Below the pieces are notes generated by a model. It searched no databases, was not told the origin of the DNA, and saw only the letters and a list, made by a program, of their open reading frames with translations. Made by a program: the position numbers and the translations under genes. This document shows positions 57,668-64,000 of a DNA stretch of 64,000 nucleotides, in pieces; the stretch's first letter is position 1; every line of letters starts with the position of its first letter. The stretch is taken from contig JANLFM010000004.1 of NCBI GenBank assembly GCA_024655865.1, positions 29,388 to 93,387 of the forward strand, given 5' to 3'. This DNA comes from Caldisericota bacterium. Its GTDB lineage: Bacteria; Caldisericota; JANLFM01.

Positions 57668-58715
57668 AAAAAACCTCCGCGGTACTCGAAAATGGATCAG
57701 GAAGAAACCTTTTAGAAACCAGAGAGAGAAAGGTCTGGGGGTAGCCACTGAGAAGCGAAAGAAGCGCTACCTGTCTCCTTTCGTCCAGCTCAGAGAGGGC
57801 ATCGTCCAGAATGAGCAAGGGCTCTTCTCCTGTTTCCTCCTTTACCAGCTCCCACTCTGCCAGCTTGATCGCCAGGGAAAGGGCCCTGGTTTCCCCCTCT
57901 GAGGAGAAACTTTTAGCTTCTTTGCCATCGAGGTAGATTTCCAGCTCATCTAGGTGGGGCCCAAAAAGGGAGGAGCCCTGAAGTATTTCCTTCTGGCGGC
58001 TCAGGCTGATATCCCGAGCCAGGTTTTGGCTCGACGGGCGGTATTTAATAATCACCCTTTGGTCCCCGGCACCTATTTGCTCGTAAGCGGAATTCGCCTT
58101 TTCGGCCAGAATTTCGATCTTCTTGGCCCTTTCCTCAACCACAGCCTGGCCGAAATTCACAAAAGCCTCTTCCCAGATGAGCAAACTTTCCTCGCTCTCT
58201 CCGCGGGACAATTTTTTAAGGATAGCGTTTCTCTGCTTTAATGCCAGGCTGAACCGCAACAGGTTGTGTCTGTAGGTGGGGGAAGCCTGCCCCAGAAAGC
58301 GGTTGAGGAATTGCCTTCTTACCATAGGTGGGCCCTTTATCAACTGCACATCTTGGGGGCTGAATACCACTGCTTTGGCCTCGCCCCAAAGGTCGATTAT
58401 CCTTTTTAGTGGCTGAGAATTCACTTCCACTGTTTTTGCCCTCTTCTCCTTGTTGTAGACCAGGACCACTTTCATCTCTCCGGCCCTGCGCTCCACTTTA
58501 CCAGAGAGTCGGAATCCGGATGCTCCCTCCCGAACTAATACCGATTCTTCCACGGGCCTAAATGAGCGTCCTACTACGAGGGTGTAAATTGCCTCCAGGA
58601 GGTTCGTCTTTCCCTGGGCATTGGGTCCTACAAAAACCTGAAGGCCCTCTCCAAAAGAGAGGGTTTGTTCCACCAGGTTCCGGAAACCGTAAACAGTAAG
58701 ATTTAAGAGGAGCAA
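57633..58715 (-). CDS. recF: DNA replication and repair protein RecF
   Basis: A 360-residue SMC-like ATPase that helps load RecA at gaps. Walker A is GPNAQGKTNLLEAIY, and the signature/Walker B region has FSSEGETRALSLAIKLAE and LLILDDALSELDERR. Length is normal. It follows dnaN by three bases in the replication cluster. Confidence 0.93.
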   Translation of the reverse strand: MLLLNLTVYGFRNLVEQTLSFGEGLQVFVGPNAQGKTNLLEAIYTLVVGRSFRPVEESVLVREGASGFRLSGKVERRAGEMKVVLVYNKEKRAKTVEVNSQPLKRIIDLWGEAKAVVFSPQDVQLIKGPPMVRRQFLNRFLGQASPTYRHNLLRFSLALKQRNAILKKLSRGESEESLLIWEEAFVNFGQAVVEERAKKIEILAEKANSAYEQIGAGDQRVIIKYRPSSQNLARDISLSRQKEILQGSSLFGPHLDELEIYLDGKEAKSFSSEGETRALSLAIKLAEWELVKEETGEEPLLILDDALSELDERRQVALLSLLSGYPQTFLSLVSKRFLPDPFSSTAEVFYVQAGEARKSA

Positions 58716-58718
58716 CTT

Positions 58719-59819
58719 CTAAGCCCTGAGGGGCATAGCCAGATAAAGGTAGCCTTTTTCGTCCGAAGGCCTGAGGACCAAGGGGCGCTCTTTGCCCGTG
58801 AATCCTATAAAGGTATATTCCGTCTTTATTCCCCTCAAACCTTCAAGCAAGTACCTCACATTAAAATGAAGTTCTATATTCGCAGTGCCCTGCGCCCATT
58901 CTACTTCTTCCTCCACGCTTCCTACTTCCGGCACAGTTGTAGAGAGGAGGAATGCCCCTCCTTCCCCCTTGAGGTGTACCTTGTTGGCTATCAGGCGAGC
59001 GAGCAAATAGCAGCGGTCCAGGGCTTCCTGAAACTTTTTGGTATCCACGAGGAAGGTTGCCTCATAACTTTGCGGGATAACCTGCTCCCAGCTGGGAAAT
59101 TTGCTCTGGATTTTTCTTGTGGAGAGTTTTTTGGCGGGCATAATAAAATCTACCTGGTTCTGCCCGATGATAATTTTTAACTCCTCCTCGTCTCCGGAAA
59201 TGCGCAAGTATTCCTCAAGAGCCCGCGAAGGAAGCAAAACTTCCTGCTTGGAAGTGATCCCGGTTTCCTCCTCAATTTCTCTTAAAGCTAATCTGTTTCC
59301 ATCTGTCCCCACGGCTTGAACTTTATCAGGATAAAGCACCAGCAAAATTCCGCTGAGTTCTGGCCTGGTAACCTCATCTTTGGAAGTAGCAAAGGTGGTA
59401 TCCTCTATCAAAGCTTTCAAGTTCTCGGGCTTAATATTCACTCCTGCGCCGTCTTTTATCTGGGAAAGGATAGGGAATTCGTCGCTGGAGAGCCCGCTGA
59501 TAGAAAAATGTGTTTTTCCGCTCTTTATGTGAATTATTGTTCCTTTTTCTAACTCCATCTCCACTTCGCCTGAGGGAAGCCTTCTTACAATTTCCAGGAA
59601 ATATTTGCCGGGAAAGGTGATGCTGCCCTCTTTTTCTACTTTTGCCGGGAATTTTGCTTCGATAGCCAATTCGATGTCCGTGGCTAAGAGGCGCAGTTGT
59701 TCATCCTTAGCTTCCATTAAAATATTATTTAACACTGGAAGCGTGCTCCTTCCTGAAATTGCCCTCTGAACAGCACCGATGTTTTTGGTCAAAATTTCTC
59801 TCTCACACGCAACGCGCAT
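58719..59819 (-). CDS. dnaN: DNA polymerase III beta subunit (sliding clamp)
   Basis: A 366-residue clamp protein with the three-domain repeat. The N terminus MRVACEREILTKNIGAVQRA, TDIELAIEAKFPA and the C-terminal YLAMPLRA are typical. GAGG precedes the ATG. The 228-bp gap to dnaA upstream is unusually AT-rich and may be part of the origin. Confidence 0.94.
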   Translation of the reverse strand: MRVACEREILTKNIGAVQRAISGRSTLPVLNNILMEAKDEQLRLLATDIELAIEAKFPAKVEKEGSITFPGKYFLEIVRRLPSGEVEMELEKGTIIHIKSGKTHFSISGLSSDEFPILSQIKDGAGVNIKPENLKALIEDTTFATSKDEVTRPELSGILLVLYPDKVQAVGTDGNRLALREIEEETGITSKQEVLLPSRALEEYLRISGDEEELKIIIGQNQVDFIMPAKKLSTRKIQSKFPSWEQVIPQSYEATFLVDTKKFQEALDRCYLLARLIANKVHLKGEGGAFLLSTTVPEVGSVEEEVEWAQGTANIELHFNVRYLLEGLRGIKTEYTFIGFTGKERPLVLRPSDEKGYLYLAMPLRA

Positions 59820-60047
59820 TTTTCTTTACCTCTACTTTTATTTTTCTCTTTTAATATTTATCTTTTAAGTAGTAGTAGCACAAAGCAATACTTGTTCATA
59901 ACTCTATTTTAGAACATTCTTAAAAGCTTTGCTGCCTCACAGCTGGTGTGGACACTCCTGTTAATTATGTTGATTTTTAAAAAATAAAGCAAAAATACCC
60001 TCACTTATCCACAGCCTTCCACAAAGCGAAAAAGACTATAGGGATAA
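59820..60047. other. AT-rich dnaA-dnaN gap, candidate replication origin part
   Basis: No gene. Very AT-rich at both ends. It contains a perfect DnaA box TTATCCACA at 60005-60013 and a TAGTAGTAG run at 59870-59878 like the DnaA-trio motif of unwinding regions, beside a T-rich stretch. With the boxes at 61409-61441 it would form a bipartite origin on either side of dnaA as in Bacillus subtilis. The oriC call is inferred. Confidence 0.5.
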
Positions 60048-61385
60048 CTATTTGAAGTTCGTTGAGAGCTGTTTCTTTATTTCCTCTAATGCCGTGCGCA
60101 GGTTGATGTTCGTCTCACACTCGGTCCTGATCTTGTCGCAGGCATGGAGCACCGTGGAGTGATCTCTTCCTCCGAAAGCTGAACCAATCTGAAGAAGCGA
60201 GGAGTCAGTAAGCTCTCTTGCCAGAAACATGGCGATCTGCCTGGGAACAGTAATTTCCCGCGATCTCTTTTTTGCCACTAAGTCGTCTACCGTGAGGCCG
60301 AAATAAGAGGCCACGGTCTTTTGAATATCCGCCAAGGATAGAGGCCTCTGGACCACGGGGATAATGTCCCTTAAAACGGCGGTGGCCATGGGCAGGTCGA
60401 TTTCCAGATTATTTAAGGACGCATACGCTAAAAGACGCGTTAAGGCGCCCTCCAGCTCGCGGATATTGCTTGTAATGTTCTGGGCGATGTATTCCAGGAC
60501 CTCCGGGGGGAAGGACATCTCTTCGGTTTCGATCTTCTTTTTCAAAATAGCAATCCTGGTTTCAAAATCAGGGGGCTGGATATCCGCAATTAAACCCCAC
60601 TCAAAGCGCGAGCGCAGCCTGTCCTCCAGAGTGGGAATGTCCTTTGGCGGCCGGTCAGAGGAAATCACTATCTGCTTGGAGGCCTCGTGTAAAGCGTTGA
60701 AAGTATGGAAAAACTCTTCCTGAGTGCTCTCTTTTCCGGCAATAAACTGGACATCGTCTATTAAAAGGACATCCAGGGAGCGGTAGCGATCCCGAAACTC
60801 GGACATCCTGCGGTCCCGGATCCCGTTTATTACCTCATTAGTGAAGGTTTCCGAGGAGATGTAAAGCACCTTGAGCGTTTTATTCTTGAAAAGGACGTGA
60901 TGGCCGATAGCCTGAAGGAGGTGCGTTTTTCCCAAACCGACTCCCCCATAAATGAAGAGGGGATTATAGGAGCGCCCCGGGGCTTCCGCTACCGCCATAC
61001 AAGCTGCGTGTGCGAAGCGGTTAGAGTTTCCCACAACAAATGTGGAGAACGTATACCGGGGATTTAAGCGCAACCCTCCAGATTTTTCCTGGAACAACGT
61101 CTCCACCGGTACCGGCTTAGGGGCACTTTCCATTACCTGAAACTCGACTTCGATCTCTTCCTTCAGGGTGGCGGAGGCTGTACTCTTGATTAGGGAATAG
61201 AGCCGGGTTTGCAGCCAGTCTCGGGCGAACTCGTTGGGGACTCCCACCAGTAGTACCCCTTCTTGAAGTGATAAAGCCTTGGTAGATTTTAGCCAGGTCT
61301 CATAGGCGGGCCTTGAAAGCTGCTGTTTTAAAACCTGAAGGACTTGCTGCCAGAGGTCCTCTGGCTCGTCAAAAAGATCGGGCAT
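60048..61385 (-). CDS. dnaA: Chromosomal replication initiator DnaA
   Basis: A 445-residue initiator with all four domains: N-terminal DnaB-interacting region (LWQQVLQVLKQQLSRPAYE), short linker, AAA+ domain with NPLFIYGGVGLGKTHLLQAI (Walker A) and VLLIDDVQFIAGKE (Walker B), and the C-terminal DNA-binding domain ending FGGRDHSTVLHACDKI. Good ribosome site GGAGG before the ATG. DnaA boxes upstream suggest autoregulation or origin function. Confidence 0.96.
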   Translation of the reverse strand: MPDLFDEPEDLWQQVLQVLKQQLSRPAYETWLKSTKALSLQEGVLLVGVPNEFARDWLQTRLYSLIKSTASATLKEEIEVEFQVMESAPKPVPVETLFQEKSGGLRLNPRYTFSTFVVGNSNRFAHAACMAVAEAPGRSYNPLFIYGGVGLGKTHLLQAIGHHVLFKNKTLKVLYISSETFTNEVINGIRDRRMSEFRDRYRSLDVLLIDDVQFIAGKESTQEEFFHTFNALHEASKQIVISSDRPPKDIPTLEDRLRSRFEWGLIADIQPPDFETRIAILKKKIETEEMSFPPEVLEYIAQNITSNIRELEGALTRLLAYASLNNLEIDLPMATAVLRDIIPVVQRPLSLADIQKTVASYFGLTVDDLVAKKRSREITVPRQIAMFLARELTDSSLLQIGSAFGGRDHSTVLHACDKIRTECETNINLRTALEEIKKQLSTNFK

Positions 61386-61408
61386 ACCTCCTCCTTCACC
61401 CGCACATT

Positions 61409-61441
61409 TTTATCCACAGGGCCTGTGGATAAAGTGGATAA
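61409..61441. promoter_or_regulatory. DnaA box dyad upstream of dnaA
   Basis: TTTATCCACAGG (61409-61420), one G, and CCTGTGGATAAA (61422-61433) form a perfect dyad of two opposed DnaA boxes (TTATCCACA). AGTGGATAA (61433-61441) adds a third, one-mismatch box. AT-rich sequence follows. The gap 61386-61508 otherwise holds no gene. Confidence 0.7.
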
Positions 61442-61508
61442 TTTTTATTTTTAGGGAACCCGAGTAAAACTTTAGCAAAGTCAACTCCGGACATCAAGGT
61501 AACCCCCT

Positions 61509-62270
61509 CTATAGCTCAGCCCGCTCTATTACTACGTTGGCCAGGAGGATAAAAATTAAAGTACCCGTTGCGGTAACCAGAACGCCATCCCAAGAATTTA
61601 CAACCTGGCCGCGCATAATCAAGTTCGCAGCCTCAAGGAGCCCGGAGGGAGAATATCGGGAAAACCCTCCTCCCAGGGAGGGAAGGAAGCTTAACGTCAG
61701 GAAAAAGGAGCCCGAAAGCAACCCCGCCCAAAGTCCAGAGGAAAAAAGAGTGCTGGAAAAAATAGTGAAGGAGACCACGAATAAGGAAAAAAGGCTAAAA
61801 AGCAAAAACCCCAGAACAAGGCCCTGTACTGGCGGCGCTTGTGGAAACAAGGCCCCATAATAAAGGCCAAAGGATACAAAAGCCACAGCCAGGCTGAGAA
61901 GCACGGAAAGGGAGCTTGAGAGGAATTTTGCCCAGATCAGGGAGGAACGGGAAGTGGGGCGAGCAAACAAAAGCTCTAACTGCCCCCTTCCCCTTTCTTC
62001 CGAGACGCTCCCCATATTAAAAAGGATGATTACGAGGATCCCTATCTGGCTTAAATTCTTAGCCAGAGAACTCACAATTTCTTCGTATGTGGGCTTCATC
62101 AACTGCTCGAAGGTCGCTTTCAGCTCCGGAGGAACGAGGGCGGGAAGGAACTTGAACAAAAGCGGGGAGGAGATTCCCAAAAAAAGGAAAACAATGAGCA
62201 TTACGGGTAAACGCCAGCTTCTAATGGCCTCTTTCATTTCCTTTTTTAGAAATACCCTAAGACTTTTCAT
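61509..62270 (-). CDS. ABC-2 type transporter permease
   Basis: A 253-residue membrane protein with six hydrophobic segments and the N-terminal FLKKEMKEAIRSWRLPVMLI start typical of ABC-2 exporter permeases; VSEERGRGQLELLFARPTSRSSLIWAKFL is the conserved cytoplasmic loop. It overlaps the ATPase gene upstream by 14 bases and forms an exporter with it. The substrate is unknown. Confidence 0.85.
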   Translation of the reverse strand: MKSLRVFLKKEMKEAIRSWRLPVMLIVFLFLGISSPLLFKFLPALVPPELKATFEQLMKPTYEEIVSSLAKNLSQIGILVIILFNMGSVSEERGRGQLELLFARPTSRSSLIWAKFLSSSLSVLLSLAVAFVSFGLYYGALFPQAPPVQGLVLGFLLFSLFSLFVVSFTIFSSTLFSSGLWAGLLSGSFFLTLSFLPSLGGGFSRYSPSGLLEAANLIMRGQVVNSWDGVLVTATGTLIFILLANVVIERAEL

Positions 62271-63192
62271 TTTCCTCCCGATCCAGAACCTCCAAGAAAA
62301 TTTCCTCCAGAGTGGGCTCCTTTACCTCCATCCTCCTTAAAGGAAGTCCCAGCTCCGAAAAAAGCCTTGGTATTTCTATTTCCGCTCGGCCTATATCCTT
62401 CACGGTCAGATTTAAATTTCCTCCATCCCTTTTTAAATCCTCAACCCAATCCGCCCTCCTCAACCGCAAAAGCAGCTCCTCATTTTCTGAGGTAGTTTCC
62501 AGCTCCACGTTTCTACGCGCGTACCTTTTCCTCAGGGAGGATATAGTCTCCTGGGCTAACATCTTTCCTTGATTGAGGATGCATACTGTATCGCAGACCC
62601 TTTCGGCGTCGGCCAGGATATGCGTGGAAAGGAAGACGGTTACCCCTCCCCTCAGGGACCCGATAGTCTCAAGCAGCTCCTTTCTGCCAAGAGGATCAAG
62701 CGCGGAAGCGGGCTCATCCAGTAGCAGGAGTTTGGGATTGTTCACCAGAGCCTGCGCTATTCCCAGTCTCTGGCGCATTCCCCGGGAGAAGTTGCGAATT
62801 GGCTCCCTAACCCTGTGTAGAGTCACAAGGCCCAAAAGGTACTCTGTCCTCATGCGCAGCTCCTTCCTGCTCATGGAGGAGAAACTCCCCACAAAAAGCA
62901 GGTATTCCCTTGCGGTCATCCAGCCATAAAAGGAGGGATGCTCCGAAAGGTATCCCAAGTCCTTACGGGCTTGATTGGGGCGAGCAAGGACGTCCTCGCC
63001 GAAGAGGAACATTTTCCCGGAGGTAGGTCTGCGGAGACCGGTGAGGAGCTTTATGGTCGTTGTTTTCCCGGCACCGTTGGGACCGAGGAGGCCAAAGATA
63101 GAACCCTCTTCAACTCGAAGGTTCAACCTGTCCAGGGCGAGCCTGGTCCCATATCTTTTTGTGAGCTCAACCGTCTCAATCGCCAGATTCAT
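62257..63192 (-). CDS. ABC transporter ATP-binding protein (ABC-2 exporter)
   Basis: A 311-residue ATPase with Walker A GPNGAGKTTTIKLL, signature NFSRGMRQRLGIAQALV, Walker B LLLLDEPASALD and H-loop FLSTHIL. The C-terminal extension is typical of CcmA/NatA-type exporters. ATG 63192 is preferred over ATG 63198. The start lies only 12 bases from an inserted repeat copy (63204), so part of its original upstream region has been replaced; the 12-bp sequence around the start is repeated beyond the repeats at 63283-63294. Confidence 0.88.
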   Translation of the reverse strand: MNLAIETVELTKRYGTRLALDRLNLRVEEGSIFGLLGPNGAGKTTTIKLLTGLRRPTSGKMFLFGEDVLARPNQARKDLGYLSEHPSFYGWMTAREYLLFVGSFSSMSRKELRMRTEYLLGLVTLHRVREPIRNFSRGMRQRLGIAQALVNNPKLLLLDEPASALDPLGRKELLETIGSLRGGVTVFLSTHILADAERVCDTVCILNQGKMLAQETISSLRKRYARRNVELETTSENEELLLRLRRADWVEDLKRDGGNLNLTVKDIGRAEIEIPRLFSELGLPLRRMEVKEPTLEEIFLEVLDREENEKS

Positions 63193-63203
63193 CCCCATCC
63201 CCC

Positions 63204-63267
63204 GGGGTCAGGTCTTGCAATCCAACAACTTAATTCCCATAGGGTCAGGTCTTGCAATCCAACAATT
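63204..63267. repeat. Two direct repeat copies between the exporter ATPase and PLDc_N genes
   Basis: GGGGTCAGGTCTTGCAATCC plus AACAA at 63204-63228 and a second copy at 63242-63267, head to tail with 37-bp period. They are flanked by AGATTCATCCCC at 63185-63196 and 63283-63294. Confidence 0.85.
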
Positions 63268-63273
63268 ACCGCC

Positions 63274-63474
63274 TTACTCGTTAGATTCATCCCCCGCTCC
63301 CTTTCTTCCTAAGGCAAAGTACAGGACAGGACCCACGATGGAGAAGAGGACGATCACAACTCCCCAGATGAGCGTACCTTTGGGCTTACGCCTTGTAAGA
63401 TCGATCAAAGCCACCACCAGAAGGGCAAGCTGAAGCACAACTAAGGGAACAAAGAGCCAAATTTTCTCGGGCAA
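63274..63474 (-). CDS. Small membrane protein with PLDc_N domain
   Basis: A 66-residue protein with two membrane segments (PLVVLQLALLVVALIDL and GVVIVLFSIVGPVLYFALGR) and the RRKPKGTLIWG turn between them. This is the PLDc_N (phospholipase D-nuclease N-terminal) domain on its own, common next to ABC exporters of this type. TTG 63474 has AAAGGAGG eight bases upstream. Likely co-transcribed with the exporter genes downstream. Confidence 0.8.
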   Translation of the reverse strand: MPEKIWLFVPLVVLQLALLVVALIDLTRRKPKGTLIWGVVIVLFSIVGPVLYFALGRKGAGDESNE

Positions 63475-63823
63475 ATTTTTGCCTCCTTTCTCCGCTCCGA
63501 TACTCCGCTCCGCTCTGATAATTATAGCGAGACCCCGCCCCTCTTTAAAGTATCCAAGTGGGGTCTATCATCGGATTTATGAATCTACCCTCCATATTAA
63601 AGGATGTGAAGTTTTTCACCAAATCCTGTAATATCAAAGATGGCGGGGGTGTGGCTCTGGGGGTCAGCAACCCTTTGGGGATCTGCTCGACTTGAAATGC
63701 CGCCCCCGCTTCATCTTTTATCCAGGAAGCGTCTGCCGGGATGGTGCTGCCCCGGAAGGGGTGTGGCCCTGTGCTGTAGACGAGACGCCCTGGACAACTC
63801 AAACCCTGATCAAGGAGGAAAAC
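63475..63823. other. Gap before the IS110-family transposase
   Basis: No convincing gene. The part nearest 63824 is probably the left end region of the IS110-family element, which characteristically has a long non-coding end and no terminal inverted repeats. I could not define the element border. Confidence 0.4.
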
Positions 63824-64000
63824 ATGTCAGATCCCCGGATTCGCGTTAGCGTGGATGTGGGCTGTAAGACCCATCGGGTGGGAATAGCCAGTTCTGAGGG
63901 GAAAATCCTGGAGGAGTTCACAATCCCCCATTCCCAAGAAGGATTCCAGAAGTTCTTTGATCACATTGAAGGATACCGAAAAGGAGCCAACCTCTCTGTG
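63824..64000 (+). CDS. IS110 family transposase, N-terminal part (cut by window edge)
   Basis: The first 59 residues of a DEDD transposase: IRVSVDVGCKTHRVGIASSE carries the first catalytic Asp, followed by GKILEEFTIPHSQEGFQKFF. ATG 63824 has AAGGAGG at the right distance. The gene runs off the end of the window, so the rest of the protein, including the serine domain, is not visible. Confidence 0.85.
   Translation, partial: MSDPRIRVSVDVGCKTHRVGIASSEGKILEEFTIPHSQEGFQKFFDHIEGYRKGANLSV

Noticed and set aside
63545-63802. 85-codon minus-strand frame before the IS110 transposase
   Set aside because: No ribosome site and no family resemblance; it overlaps the probable end region of the element.

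Overview
This is a chromosomal window from a bacterium, and it contains the replication-initiation cluster dnaA-dnaN-recF-DUF721-gyrB (about 55.4-61.4 kb, all on the minus strand). Several traits point to a deep-branching or candidate-phylum lineage of Gram-positive affinity: a T-box leader on valS, archaeal/eukaryal-type prolyl- and aspartyl-tRNA synthetases, a phosphofructokinase with pyrophosphate-type active-site residues, RtcB plus archease, a GH57 glucanotransferase, and at least one probable leaderless mRNA. The phylum cannot be fixed from the sequence alone. Genes are dense and many overlap by 1-20 bases.

Layout. 0-2.2 kb: two DUF4143-type AAA ATPases, the first cut by the window edge. 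2.3-10.4 kb: exopolysaccharide genes (GDP-mannose pyrophosphorylase, an epimerase, a Wzy/WaaL-like ligase with TPRs, a polyprenyl-phosphate sugar transferase, and a nucleotidyltransferase fused to a degenerate phosphomannomutase). 10.5-17.2 kb: plsY, a family 2 glycosyltransferase, GH57, and a glycogen synthase fused to galactose-1-phosphate uridylyltransferase. 17.2-21.9 kb: murJ, phosphomannomutase, UDP-sugar dehydrogenase, archease. 22-25.4 kb: an uncharacterised protein, a candidate structured RNA, and a degenerate HD plus intact HD-GYP pair. 25.4-28.7 kb: pyrK-pyrD-pyrF-pyrE behind an attenuator with a leader peptide. 28.8-34.8 kb: rhomboid protease and a sugar ABC transporter bracketed by two 277-bp copies of the same element. 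34.8-45.9 kb: proS, rtcB, PIG-L and polysaccharide deacetylases, DegV, a uracil-DNA glycosylase-like protein, aspS, metK. 46-47.5 kb: a REP-associated Y1 transposase locus. 47.5-55.3 kb: T-box, valS, folC, ChbG/YkoP-like genes, ndk, pfk. 55.4-61.5 kb: origin cluster. 61.5-64 kb: ABC exporter, PLDc_N membrane protein, and the start of an IS110-family transposase.

The most striking signal not explained by genes is a dispersed repeat that begins GGGGTCAGGTCTTGCAATCC. It borders the transposase locus, forms the inverted ends of the two 277-bp elements, and occurs as single or paired copies in at least four other places. It has inserted into operons, gene ends and gene starts, sometimes between short duplications of the neighbouring coding sequence. 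A second repeat family with core GGGACTGTCCC sits near 10.5 and 14.5 kb. Three consensus-like promoters begin at or within about 12 bp of repeat ends. Other notable points are the GlgA-GalT fusion, the structured RNA near 22.7 kb, the pyr leader peptide overlapping its own terminator, and a probable CTG start for pyrD. No tRNA, rRNA or CRISPR array was found.
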